This document shows, piece by piece, positions 1-13,200 of a stretch of DNA of 64,000 bases. The stretch's first letter is position 1; each line of letters opens with the position of its first letter. The stretch lies in NCBI GenBank assembly GCA_949318235.1, contig OX439134.1:20531170-20595169 (forward strand). Reading direction: 5' to 3'. Under the pieces are notes generated by a model, which was not told the origin of the DNA, did not search any database, and saw only the letters and a program-made list of their open reading frames with translations. Source of the stretch: Ecdyonurus torrentis. Lineage: Eukaryota; Arthropoda; Insecta; Ephemeroptera; Heptageniidae. The position numbers and the translations under genes were made by a program.

Positions 1-329
1 CCAATTTCCTAAAGAAAATAGGCAAAAATAAAGTTTGTCCTATGCTGAGCAATGTTATTCATATAATCCAATATGGCCTCCAATTCGTATTTAAGGTGTG
101 AAATTGGCTACTGGGGGATTTGACTAAAAAGTTGTAAAGAAAGTAAAATATGACATTTTGCTCATTAGGATAAGATATCATAACAAATGTAAAAAATTAG
201 CTAGTTTTAAATTATGATTTTTAAAAAATTTTAGTCCCATAAGAGCCCATGTTAATTTCAATAATTATTTTCTCTCTTATATCTGATGGTCACTGGTTCT
301 GAAAATTTTATCATAAGTAGCTGTTACAG

Positions 330-665
330 TTGAAGGCATAGACAACATGAAAACATTAACATTTATATCACAAAACACTTGATGGGACTTACATAAATAA
401 CTTTAGTTTGTCTCAAAACCCAACTGTAGCTCCGTAGCAGAGATCAGAAAATTTCAATTTATGCAGCACAACATTTTTATACCAATTATTGCATGTTTCT
501 GACGTCATAAACATCAATAGTCACTTAAATTGCATACTTTACAGTATTTTTTTCACGCTCTCTTGTGGGGCTACATTAACATTCTGGTAAAAATTGTCAT
601 CAGTTTTGAAGATCCCATTATGTGTTAAATGATTAAAAAGAAAATGTTGTTTTATGTTTTCTTTC
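330..665. mobile_element. TTAA MITE family B, diverged copy
   Basis: About 335 bp starting GAAGGCATAGACAACATGAA and ending TTTTATGTTTTCTTTC, with internal TGACGTCATAAACA at 500. The terminal TTAA is mutated. Same family as the copies at 8.5, 29.2, 51.4, 52.1, 54.7, 58.0 and 58.8 kb. It lies downstream of the NAA25 stop. Confidence 0.85.
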
Positions 666-980
666 AAATGTCATCATAAAGTTTGCAAGTTTTATATTTT
701 GAGATACAAGACATTTGAATAAAATAGAATTTCACACATTTGGAGCAAAAAGGTTTACTAACATCATGATTGTCCCATAAGAAAGCATGTTAAATGAAGA
801 AAGTGTGTAGCACTTTAGTTAGGCTAGCTAGAGAACTTTGCCAGAGAAGTGACCACATAACATGTAGTAAAGTAAGATTACATCACTTTATTTCAACCAA
901 TAGTAGCACAGTACAGGACATTCTGAGGCACCAATCAGAAGCACACTTTTGGCACCTTTGCTCTGTCTCGTGTGTCAGAA

Positions 981-1286
981 TAGAGTGGTTTCATTCATGT
1001 TAAAGTCGACGTCATAAGTGAGTACTAAATAACATTGGCCAGTATAGGAAAATGGCACATTTTGCCAGTTTAAAAATACTTCGCAATTTTTTTAGAGCAT
1101 TGATGCTGTTAACAGGTTGAATTAGTACTTCAATTATGCAAGAAAAATAATAATGACCAAAAAATAGCTAATTTATCAAAGAAAATAGTCAAAAACTACG
1201 TTTGTCCTATGCTGAGCAATGTTATTCATTGCTCAAGAAGAGCATCGAAAAGCACTCAGAATGACGTCATGTGTACACACCCTATA
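981..1286. mobile_element. MITE family A (TATAGGGTG termini)
   Basis: About 305 bp from GGTTTCATTCATGTTAAAGT to GTGTACACACCCTATA. The ends are imperfect inverted repeats containing CGACGTCAT and TGACGTCAT. Its outermost bases are TA, compatible with a TA target. Other copies are at 17.6, 27.5, 44.2, 52.8 and 57.1 kb. Confidence 0.85.
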
Positions 1287-1302
1287 TCCTGTTTTGTGCT
1301 GC

Positions 1303-1589
1303 TATAGGGTGTTTGCACATGACATCATATTGAATGCACTTGGAGGCCATACTGGAGTAGTGAATAACATTGCTCAGCATAGGACAAACTTCATTTTAGA
1401 CAATTTTCTAAAGAAAATAGGTTAATTTTTTGTTACTATTATTTTTCTGACATACTTGAGATATTAATTCAACCTATTAACAGCATCAATGCTCTCAAAA
1501 ATATTGCTAATTTGCAAAATGAGTCATTTCCCTATACTGGCACATGGTATTGAGTACTCCAACTTTAACATGTATGCATACACCCTATT
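1303..1589. mobile_element. MITE related to family A, inverted orientation
   Basis: From TATAGGGTGTTTGCACATGA to GCATACACCCTAT, with the shared core GCTCAGCATAGGACAAAC. It follows the previous copy after about 15 bp, in the opposite direction. A partial copy of the same core occupies about 1-100, and another full relative is at 57403-57768. Confidence 0.8.
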
Positions 1590-1708
1590 GGTGGCTTGAA
1601 ATAAAGTGAAGTAGGGTTATGTGTTTGGATATGCCTACAACATGCAGGAGATGTCAGTTCTCAGTTGAAGTTGCCTAGTAGTTAGCTCTCAGTCCAACAC
1701 ACACAGAG

Positions 1709-4700
1709 TTAAGTGGTATACAGAGAGAAATGCTTCATCTTCAAAGTCAACAAACTCTGCAACTCCTTCGCTGACTCCATGTAACTATGACGTAACTTTG
1801 CCGACACTGCCTCTACCACTCTCTCTCGCTTACGTTCCTTCGTGCTGCTATTGTCGTCGTCGTCTAGTCGCCACTTGCCCATCTTCTCTGCAGCCTCGTC
1901 TTCTAGCGCCACTCGAGACTCCCAGTGTCCGACACAGTCACTCAACTGTCCGCTCACTTCACGTAATCTGCTTGCCAGTTCTGCTAGTCCACACAGGATA
2001 CGAGGCTGCAACGTACAAGATTGTGTGTTAGCAGCTTCAGTAGCCAGTCCAATGTAATCAGCTCGTCACCAGGATTACATTGAACTGGCTACTGAAGCTG
2101 CTTACTGGTATACAAATCAATATTGATTGATGTTAGCAGCTTCAGTAGTCAGTTCAATGTAATCAGCTCGTCACCAGCATTACATTGAACTGGCTACTGA
2201 AGCTGCTAACTTGTATAAAAATCAATATTGATTGATGTTAGCAGCTTCAGTAGCCAGTTCGATGACATCAGCTCATCACCAGGATTACATTGCACTGGCT
2301 ACTGAAGCTGCTAACTTGTATACAAATCAATATTGATTGATGTTAGCAGCTTCAGTAGCCAGTTCGATGACATCAGCTCATCACCAGGATTACATTGCAC
2401 TGGCTACTGAAGCTGCTAACTTGTATACAAATCAATATTGATTGATGTTAGCAGCTTCAGTAGCCAGTTCAATGTAATCAGCTCGTCACCAGCATTACAT
2501 TGAACTGGCTACTGAAGCTGCTAACTTGTATACAAATCAATATTGATTGATGTTAGCAGCTTCAGTAGCCAGTTCAATGTAATCAGCTCGTCACCAGGAT
2601 TACATTGAACTGGCTACTGAAGCTGCTAACTTGTATACAAATCAATATTGATTGATGCTAGCAGCTTCAGTAGCCAGTTCAATGACATCAGCTCGTCACA
2701 AGGATTACATTGCACTGGCTACTGAAGCTGCTTACTTGTATACAAATCAATATTGATTGATGTTAGCAGCTTCAGTAGCCAGTTCAATGTAATCAGCTCG
2801 TCACCAGGATTACATTGCACTGGCTACTGAAGCTGCTAACTTGTATACAAATCAATATTGATTGATGTTAGCAGCTTCAGTAGCCAGTTCAATGACATCA
2901 GCTCGTCACCAGGATTACATTGAACTGGCTACTGAAGCTGCTAACTTTTATACAAATCAATACTGAAGCTGCTTACTCTACAAGTTTTCTCCCCAGTTTG
3001 CAAGACTAGGTAACATGTTAATGACATACCTGTGTAGCTTGTGCACAAGAGTTGTCTCTCTTCTTCTTTCCCTTCTTGCCATGTGACTTAGAGGGCTGCG
3101 CTAGTTGGTAATACACTCCACATAGCAGTGCCATGAAGCTCAGGGTCTGAAATATACACCACATTAGTCAATATTGTAATAGTGCACAAGTCGTCCTCAT
3201 CATTGACAAGTAATAATATTAATAAATATTAATAATAATTCATCCTTGAGAAATACATTTCATCTCATAAACCCAGAGTGATACATTTCACGGACGAAGT
3301 TTTTTTTTTTTTTTTTTTTCTCTTTCTTTTTCTTTTTCTTTCTTTTCTTTTTTTTTTTTTTCTTTTTTTCTTCTTTCTTTTCCCTGATACAAGAAAACCT
3401 ATTGTTTTTTGTCACGCCAAGCAATATGTGTAAGTCATTTCCAAAGGTAATGTAGATGGCACTTGACTTACTTATTGATGCTGTTGTGGCTAAACCACGC
3501 TTCTACTTTTAGCGTGTTTCATTACATTTATCACTACGTTTACATCTACGTTTATCACGATAGCATAAAAACGCGTATCTACATTTATGGTGACAACAAG
3601 TAAAAAAAAAAAAAATCTATAACTGTTTTCCTATGTAGAAGTGTTTTTTTTTTTATCAGTTGTAGCCATAAATGTAGATAAGTAAAAGTAATGAAACATG
3701 CTAAAAGTAGAAGCGTGGTTTAGCCGCAACAGCATCGATATATAGCGCTGCGTAACAAAAAAACTAGATACACCTTCTTTTTTTTTTTTTTTTTGCTACA
3801 GCATCAATATGTATTAGTCAAATAAATAATAATAAAAAATAAAAAATGGTAAATGGTGGTAAATGGTGTTATTTGTAGCAAGTTACATACATACCTCGAG
3901 AGTGTTGACTGCTGCCTCGATGGCTCGTCGTCTGGTCAACAAACTTAGGTCAGTGTTGAGTAGTTCTTCTGCCTCCTTCTCTGCCTTCAGTACCTCTCCC
4001 AGCACAACAACCTGCAAGCACATCAGCACATCATATTCCAAGCACATTTGTCTTACTGTCTGAGTTTTACATGCAAAAATTAAGTTAGTAGGTAACCGAC
4101 TGATATCTCGCAAACTTGACGGTTGCAAATTGTAATATCAACACAAAATAAAGAAGAAATGGTACACTTAAAAGTTAAGCTATGTCAAATATGTGAAACA
4201 CAATCAAATATTTTAGTTATTACACTTTAAAGATTGCTACATGTAAATGTGGAAATTTAAATTTAAAAGGCAAATTTTACTCAAATTTGAAACTTTTTTA
4301 AAATTAAAAATAGTTTTTAACTTTTTTTGGATTTTTTTTTTGATTTTTTTATTATTATTATTATTTTTTAAATTTATTCTATTTTATTTGAAAATTATAG
4401 TGTTTGTTTTGAGGAAATAATGTACAAAGAATTATTGTAAAAAGATAGTTCTTTTAGCAATTTTCTGTCCAAGTCGGTCACGTTCTACGTTAAACCAAAA
4501 CGTCAGGCTTAAAACCTAGAAGAATTGTATTGTTTGGTGATAAAATAAACAAACTGACAGCTCAACAATAGCAGACAACGTTGTCTACATTTAACATGCT
4601 TTATGGGGCAATGAAGCAGCTTTAACTTGAGTTAGAAATATTTCTTTGTATTCAAATTTTTACTGTGTAGCTTTCTGAACCTGAAAGCTTTAGTTTTCCT

Positions 4701-7234
4701 CAATTTTAAGTCAATTGGAATAAAAGTTTTTAAAGTTAAATGATAATTGATAGCAACGAATGCTGGACCAACGAATGACTCACCATGGACTCCAAGACAG
4801 GGACAGGGTCTGCTTGTTGATCTTGACTAAACTCTGCTAACTGATTCGCTAATCTCAACCCTGCAACGAATGCAGCAACGTGTGCAGAGCCCGCCAGAGC
4901 ATCAGCTCTCGACGCAATGGGATGGTTCATTTCTGACCTTGACGCAGGTATGGGGGGCAGGTAGAAGTGAAGGATTTGAGTGATTAGAGTTGACAACAAG
5001 TTCTCTCTACATTCTCCATTAGAGAACGAAGAGCACGGGTTTGTTAGCTCAAACGAGGCTGCTAAACAGCGTAGTTGAAGGCTACGTAATCTCAAGATGG
5101 CGATCTCTCGTCGGAAAGTGCACTCAATGATTTCTGTGGAGATTTGCTTGTGAGGTGGGTCAAAACTGAGCACCACTTCCATATCTCGGTTGTCCCGTAG
5201 TTTGTCCCACTCTATCGTGTCTTCTGCAGGGGTTACGTCCATCTGGCGTAGCACCTGTAACGTTAACGTCATTTTACATCTAATCTAATATCTCAAAATA
5301 TAAAAAGAAAACTTGCAAACTTTATGATGAAATTTGAAAGTTAACAGTAACAGCTACCTATGATAAATTTTTTAGAACTCATGACCATCAGATAAGAGAG
5401 AAAATAATTATTGAAATTAACATGGGCTCTTACGAGACTAAAACTTTAAAACATCAGAATTTAATCATGGTGAACCTCCCAAAATTTTAACATTTTTGAA
5501 GACACCTTAACCCAATGTATCACTGGGCCAAATTTTACATTTTTCTTTCTTTACAACTTTTTAGTCAAATCTCTAAGAAGCTGATTTGACGACGTTATTC
5601 AATATGAGGTTACAATTATAGGCTTGCCTGCCGTGGCCACTCGTTTGTTTGTTTTGATAAATACAACGAATAGTGAAATGTCAACAAACCTGCACAGCAT
5701 TGTCATGGGACGAAGTGAGCATCAATTCCGTCAACATTCGCTCTACAGTACAACGAGTGTAGTGATGTGATCTATGCAAACGATCACGAAACTCAACGAA
5801 CTCAGAGATCTTCAAGAAAGATCCAAATTTGTAGGAAAATGTCAAGTGGTCCACGCTCTATAACACAACAAATTATATTGATTTATATCACATTCAAAGT
5901 ATTCTTAAGCTCAGGCCTGGAACTGCAAAAAAAAAAAAAAAAAAAAAAAAAAAGATTGTGAAATGTTTTAAAAAATAATTATTTTATTTATTAAACACCA
6001 TGGTGTACTTATACATCGAGGGGGCTCCGCTATATTGTCCTAAGTCCACGTGGTTCATTATTTACTAATGTCCTAAGTCCAAGTGGTTCATTATTTACTA
6101 ATGTCCTAAGTCCACGTTTTTGAAAAAATACTAATGTCCTAAGTCCATTTTGAACCAAAGTGATTTTTTTGTTTGCAATTATCAAACAACTTATTTTACA
6201 TATTAACACTAATTTATACATGAATATCTTAAAAAATAAAGCCGTGGCATAATAAAATCAACATTATTTGTACCAGACACGCCCCCTTTTACGCGCAAAA
6301 GTTATGTACAAGTAAGCGGCTAAATGTTTTGAAAACGACGGTGATTGTATTTAACTGAAATAATTATTGTTAATGTAAGTTAATGTTTTTCAATATAATT
6401 TATTTTTAATGGGAAAACTACCCCCAAAACTTTTGCAGGCTCATAATTGACACTCATTTCTCTGACTTGACTTCCCGATAATAATTAATATTGTGACAAT
6501 ATTAAATTTGCGTATATGTATATGGAAAAATAATATTTAAAGAAAATTTTTTCATCGGTCTGAAACCAGTGAATAGCTTTCATGGACCACAGCGAGCCTC
6601 GCGTCTGCACCGAAATTAATTAGATGCATATAATTGAGAGACACATGTAAATTTTCAAGCATCATGTGATTTTCGCATAAAATCACTTTTTTATTTTTTA
6701 AACAATTCCTATACTACTTGTGTGGTGTTAATGTAAGACACACGAGGTACTAAATAATTGCAATGGATGGTATTTTTTAATACTAGATCTACGGAAGAAA
6801 TCGATTTTTTTTTCATGACCCCATATTAATTTTATAAATGATTGAAATGTCGTTTTATTGTTTTTATTTGTTAAATAAGCGCTTAATTAGAATAATCATC
6901 TGAACCTACGATTTAAAAACACAATGAAAAAAATTTATAAAAAAAAGAGAGCCAAAACGACATCATTTTTAATTTTCCGTAACGTATATATTAAAATCAA
7001 CAAGCACTTGAAATCCACCTGAAAACGCAAGAAGTGTATTAAAAGTAAAAATTAAAAAAAAAAAAAAAAAATACAATTTGGGCAGTATTTTTAATATTCT
7101 TGGAAATAAAGAATGAGAAACACTTAAAAAAATTAGGGTTTAAATAAAAGTGTCCTATTCTAAAAGAGGACATCGTTCTGAATCGATTGACATGTTAATT
7201 TCTTATTTTTGAGTTCATCAAGTATTTTTATTTG

Positions 7235-7270
<36 letters not shown>

Positions 7271-10200
7271 GTGCGGCAATTTTGTGCTTGAGGGCATAAG
7301 TAAAAGTTACTGTCCCTGACGTCATTACTAAATAATAACATTAAAAAAAAGTAACTTTTTCGTATCTAAAAGCTGTTATACTCGCGCAATATACGTTGTG
7401 TTCTAGGTTATTAATTTAAACTATGCTGCACATGCTTAAGTTTTTTTAAATGCGGTGCAAATATATTTTGTTAATTAAATCTTTTAATTTCAATTATTTT
7501 TTCATTAAAATTATCTTGAAAACTTATAAATAAAAATTATCATTTGATATTTAATAATTTATTTTGGTGAATAATGCTATTTGCTAATTATAAAAATTAT
7601 CGAATTAAATGGGTCCATAATTACTGGTAATACTCGCGAAAGTAGTTTGTATTTATGTGATTATTAGTTTAGATAATTAGTTTTTTGTTTCTCCTGAAAA
7701 GTAAGCAACAGTGGACTTAGGACATTAGTAAATAATGAACCACGTGGACTTAGGACAATATAGCGGAGCCCCCTCGATATATATTTACATTTCACTCTAT
7801 AAGTCTACATTTTTTTTTTTTTTTTGGCATATTGACTTAATGATAGGGTCCGAGATGGACAATGAAGTAAGTGGTACCTTATAGTACATAAGCCACCACA
7901 TAACAAACATACACATTTATCATTACACTCGTGATATTCTTTAATCTGACAGATTACATGGTGGAAACCATGCACCGCATAACGGGTAATAACATGCCTG
8001 TCTGTACAGTTTGGGCCTTTCCACCCATTAATATTAAATGCAGGGGTATTATAGAAGGCCAGGCTGATATCTTCAGTTTTACTTAATCTATCCTTAACAA
8101 ATTTAATGTAATTATCAGTTTTCAACAATTTAAATTTCACTTGTAGTTCCGTTACAAATAACTCCTCCCCTGCTAGCTCATAAACCAGCCTTGACGACGT
8201 AAATTTTGACAAGCAAAGTACCCGTTTTAAGTACCGAGACTTTACAGATAATATAATAAAATATTTGGATACATCTTCATTTTACTAAAAGAGAAGTTAA
8301 GTTCAAGTATAATTTATTCCTACAGATTCAATTTTTAACTACCAAACTAAAAAATAATAATAATAACAAAAAAAGTTTATTATATGCAAATTTTAACCCT
8401 AATTATCTCTAATTGCAATTAAAATTTAATATTGTGATAACTGGAGCTAGCAGATCATTATTTTTTTTAACCCCCCTAAAATGTTTAAAGGCATAGACAA
8501 TTGAAAATATTAGCATTTATATCACAAAACACTTGATGGGATTTACATAAATAACACTAGTTTGTCTCAAAACTCAAAACCCAACAGTAGCCCCGTAGCA
8601 GTGATCAGAAAATTCAATTTATGCAATGCACAACATTTCTATACTAATTTTTGCATGTATCTGACGTCATAAACATAAATAGTCATTCAAATTGCATACT
8701 TTACAGTATTCTCTCGCTCTCTCAAGGGGCTACATTTACATTCTGGTACAAATTGTCAACAGATTTGGAGATCCCATTTTGTGTTTAATGATTAAAAAGA
8801 ACTTCATGTTGTTTCATGTTTTCTATGCCTTTAATGTTATTAAACCATTTTTGATATACAGTATTTTGCATTTCCCATGTTTGAGATTACAGTAATCCTT
8901 AATATGAGATCCATAAGGTCTATTTTGATATGCTTAAGTATAGTAAGTTGAACCATACTCACGTCTTTGTAGTTGGTAGTAAAAAACTTGAGAGTGGCCT
9001 CGTAATGTGCAGAGGCCATGGTGATGTGGCCCGTGGCTGAGAGGTGGGAGCAATGTAGCCAGCCCAGGGAGTCCAGCTGCATGTGCTTGACGTCTAGCAG
9101 CTCAAACGTGGACTGTGCTGCACTGCCAGCCCCTGCATTGGCATGGACATACATAGGTAAACCATAGAAACTACACCAATATTTAGCTTATGTGAATCAA
9201 ATCATCAATATCAAATTTTTAAGTTTTCTAAATTATATTTTGAATTTGATAAATAGTTTGACATTAAAAAATATATAAGAAGAAAAAAAAACTGTGGTTT
9301 GATAACAAATTCTAAAAGAAAAAAATGAATATAAATATGTATAAGTACACCTTGGTGTTTAATAAATAAATAATTAAAATAATTATTTATGTGCTTTTCT
9401 ATCACACCTTTTAATTATCAAAAAAAAAAAAAAAAAAAAAAGATTTAACAAATAATAACAATAATAAAGAAAAAGACAGTAAAATAATAATAAACATTAC
9501 CCATTATTATGTATCAACCCAATTTTTCTAATTTGTAAAAAATAAAAAATAAAAAAAAAAAAGTCGCCAAAAAAAAAAAAGGCAAAAAAGGCAAAAAAAA
9601 AAAAAAAAAAAAAAAAACGCAATGTGCAACCAAAAGTAGTGTACCTGTGATTGAGTATATCCTGAGCAATAGCAGTTTGAAGTGAAAGTTAGAGGGGCTG
9701 AGAGTTAGTGCATGCTCCAATATGGCTGCCGCCTCCAGTAGACGTGAGTCTTCTTTGTGCTCCAGCGCTACCTCCACTAGAACTTGGCACGATAGCTGGG
9801 CGTAGGGGTCGTTGCATCTGTGGTCAAAATATATCACGTCAGTTTGCGTACTCTATAGTTATTTGTGAATTAATAATATTGATTTGTATACAAGTTAGCA
9901 GCTTCAGTAGCCAGTTCAATGTAATCCTGGTGACAAGATAATTACATTGAACTGGCTACTGAAGCTGCTAACATCAATCAATATTGATTTGTATACAAGT
10001 TAGCAACTTCAGTAGCCAGTTCAATGTAATCCTGGTGACAAGATAATTACATTGAACTGGCTACTGAAGCTGCTAACATCAATCAATATAGAGGAGATCT
10101 TAGACTAGTATTTAGACTTACGGGAAATCTGTAGGGTTTGCAGTTTTCTCTAGGCCAGCTCCTTGGTCATATCTCCTCAACAAGTCCTTGGCAAGTTCTA

Positions 10201-13200
10201 TCTTCTCATCTTTGGTCAGAGATTCGTGAAGTCCGAGAAATCTTTGCAGTTGCATTAGGTTGATGTGGCGGCGAAGTTGAGGTACCTGTAACACAATCAA
10301 TATTGATTGATTGATTGATTGATACTTGCAGCTTCAGTAGCCAGTGCAATGTAATCTAATCAGTTTTGTTTTCCTTCAGATAAACATAGGAAAAGGCAGT
10401 ATCACTCCCAAGGTTTCAAAATTTTTTTTTTTAATCATTATTTTTAAGAGTTGTTAAAAAAGCAATTAAATTTTTCTCTTTCAAAATATTTTTTCCATTT
10501 ATATTTTGTATGAAATTAAAAATAAACAAGAACTTTTTATATTAGGACCATCATTTGTTTTATTTCGTCAAAGTAATGAACCAGTGAATGAAAAAAGTTA
10601 ATATGTTCCAAATCAAATTTAAGCTTTATATTTTCTTTAGAAATACCATTTTTTTTTTTACATTTTTTTAACCCCCTGCCCCCTAAAAAAAAAAGTGTTA
10701 TATTTTTGGCCTGGGTAAAATTCTAAACCCTGAATCCCTCCTATACTTCTATGATCTAAAATCTTTGCACCCCAGCCCTGACTCACATTATAGGGTAGTT
10801 CAGTCATTTTGATGTCGAGGGTGGTGGCCAGAGTGTCCAGCAACTCCTGCGCTCTCTCCCTAGGCAACATGGGCACAAAACTACGCAGGTCAGAGAACAC
10901 ACAACCCTTGCCTCCAAATGGACGGAAATATGCAGAGAAAAGTTCTACTAGATCTCCTGCAATCAAGTAATGTAACATGTCAGCATGGTCTGTTTTTATA
11001 TGATTATCTATGTCAAATTGACCTTGGATACAAAATCAATATTGATTGATGTTAGCAGCTTCAGTAGCCAGTTCAATGTAATCAGCTTGTCACCAGGATT
11101 ACATTGCACTGGCTACTGAAGCTGCTAACTTGTATACAAATACAAATCAATATTGATTGATGCTAGCAGCTTCAGTAGCCAGTTCAATGTAATCAGCTTG
11201 TCACCAGGATTACATTGAACTGGCTACTGAAGCTGCTAACTTGTACACAAATCAATATTGATTGATGTTAGCAGCTTCAGTAGCCAGTTCAATGTAATCA
11301 GCTCGTCACCAGGATTACATTGCACTGGCTACTGAAGCTGCTAACTTGTATACAAATCAATATTGATTGGTGCTAGTTTGCCAACTTGCAAACTCACCTA
11401 ACAATACTTGAGGCTCTACATTGGCACTAGGATGCTCCATGACTCGACTATATAGCTCCAGCTTAGCCAGCAGTGGGGCACGCATTCGTTTATCACCACG
11501 ATGTTCGTTCACTTCTTGAAGCATCGTCAAAAATTTGGCACAAGCCTAACAAACAAAATAGAAATTAATTTAGTGAAACAAACTGAGAGCTGGACAGAGT
11601 TTCAAAACTTTTTTTTTCTTCTTATTTTCTTATTTTTAGCCTCTTCTTTTTTTTTTGTGGGGTTTACTGTTTTTTTTTTTTTTTCTTTCTTTCTTTATTT
11701 ATTATTTTTATTGTTTTGTTTTTTTAATTTAAATTTTTAAAATTTAAAAAAAAAAGCAATTATATTTTTTCTTTCAAATATGAATTTTCCATTTATATTT
11801 TGTATGAAATTAAAAATAATCAAGAACTTTTTGTATAAGACCATCATTAAATTTGTTCCACTAAAAAAAAAAAAAAAAAAAAAAAAAAGGAATTTAAATT
11901 TTATAAATACTAAAAGAAACATCAAAGTAATGAACGGTGAAAGAAACAAGTTAATATATTTCAAATCATATTTTTAAGCTTTGTATTTTCTTCAGAAATA
12001 GCATTTTTTTACATTTTTTTTAAAACTCCCAAAAAATCAGTTTTTTTTTTTAAATGGTTAAAAAAAAAAAAAATTGAGCTGGGCAAAATTTTGAAACCAT
12101 GTGAGTATCGGAAAATGATGTCACAAGCTTTTAGCAGGCATGGTCATTATTTTTTATTCAATAATTAATTACTGAAATGTAATTAATAAAATCTTGACTT
12201 CAATTGAATCTTTTGGATATTCTCTTTTTAATAATGTGCTCAAATACTGTCCCAAAAATAATTAGTCTTCCCCATTGACAGGTTGATTGATTGATTGCTT
12301 GGTTACCTGTGGTGTGGTGTCAGGTGTGAGCCACAGACGCTCAGATTCTGCCTCCTCACTCTCACAGTCATTCTCCTCCCCCTCCTCCTCTTCATCAGGT
12401 TTGTTAGCCCACAGCTGGGCTGAAGTTTTCATGTAATCACAGTAGAAGTTCCAGCGATCCTGCCTGAACATCAACAAGGCGTCAGCATCAATCAATATTG
12501 ATTTGTAGTCAAGTTAGCAGCTTCAGTAGCCAGTTCAATGTAATCTTGGTGACGAGCTGATTACATTGAACAGGCTACTGAAGCTGCTAACATCAATCAA
12601 TATTGATTTGTAGTCAAGTTAGCAGCTTCAGTAGCCAGTTCAATGTAATCCTGGTGACGAGCTGATTACATTGAACTGGCTACTGAAGCTGCTAACATCA
12701 ATCAATATTGATTTGTATACAAGTTAGCAGCTTCAGTAGCCAGTTCAATGTAATCCTGGTGACGAGCTGATTACATTGAACTGGCTACTGAAGCTGCTAA
12801 TATCAATCAATATTGATTTGTAGTCAAGTTAGCAGCTTCAGTAGCCAGTTCAATGTAATCCTGGTGACGAGCTGATTACATTGAACTGGCTACTGAAGCT
12901 GCTAGCATCAATCAATATTGATTTGTAGTCAAGTTAGCAGCTTCAGTAGCCAGTGCAATTTAATCCTGGTGACGAGCTGATTACATTGAACTGGCTACTG
13001 AAGCTGCTAGCATCAATCAATATTGATTTGTAGTCAAGTTAGCAGGTTCAGTAGCCAGTTCAATGTAATCCTGGTCATGATACAATAAAGATAGATACGC
13101 TCGACGATGGACGATTTAGCGCATTGCTCTGCGCATGACGTCACACAGAGGACATGACGTCATGTCGTATAGCAAGAGGTCCCCTATACCTGATAAGAGC

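Noticed and set aside
2024..2985. Regular 105-bp array as a CRISPR array
   Set aside because: Whole units repeat without unique spacers, each unit is a long palindrome, and the sequence is eukaryotic and intronic.
6030..6221. Frame with a repeated LRTLVNNEP peptide
   Set aside because: Caused by the subterminal DNA repeats at the left end of the 1.77-kb element.
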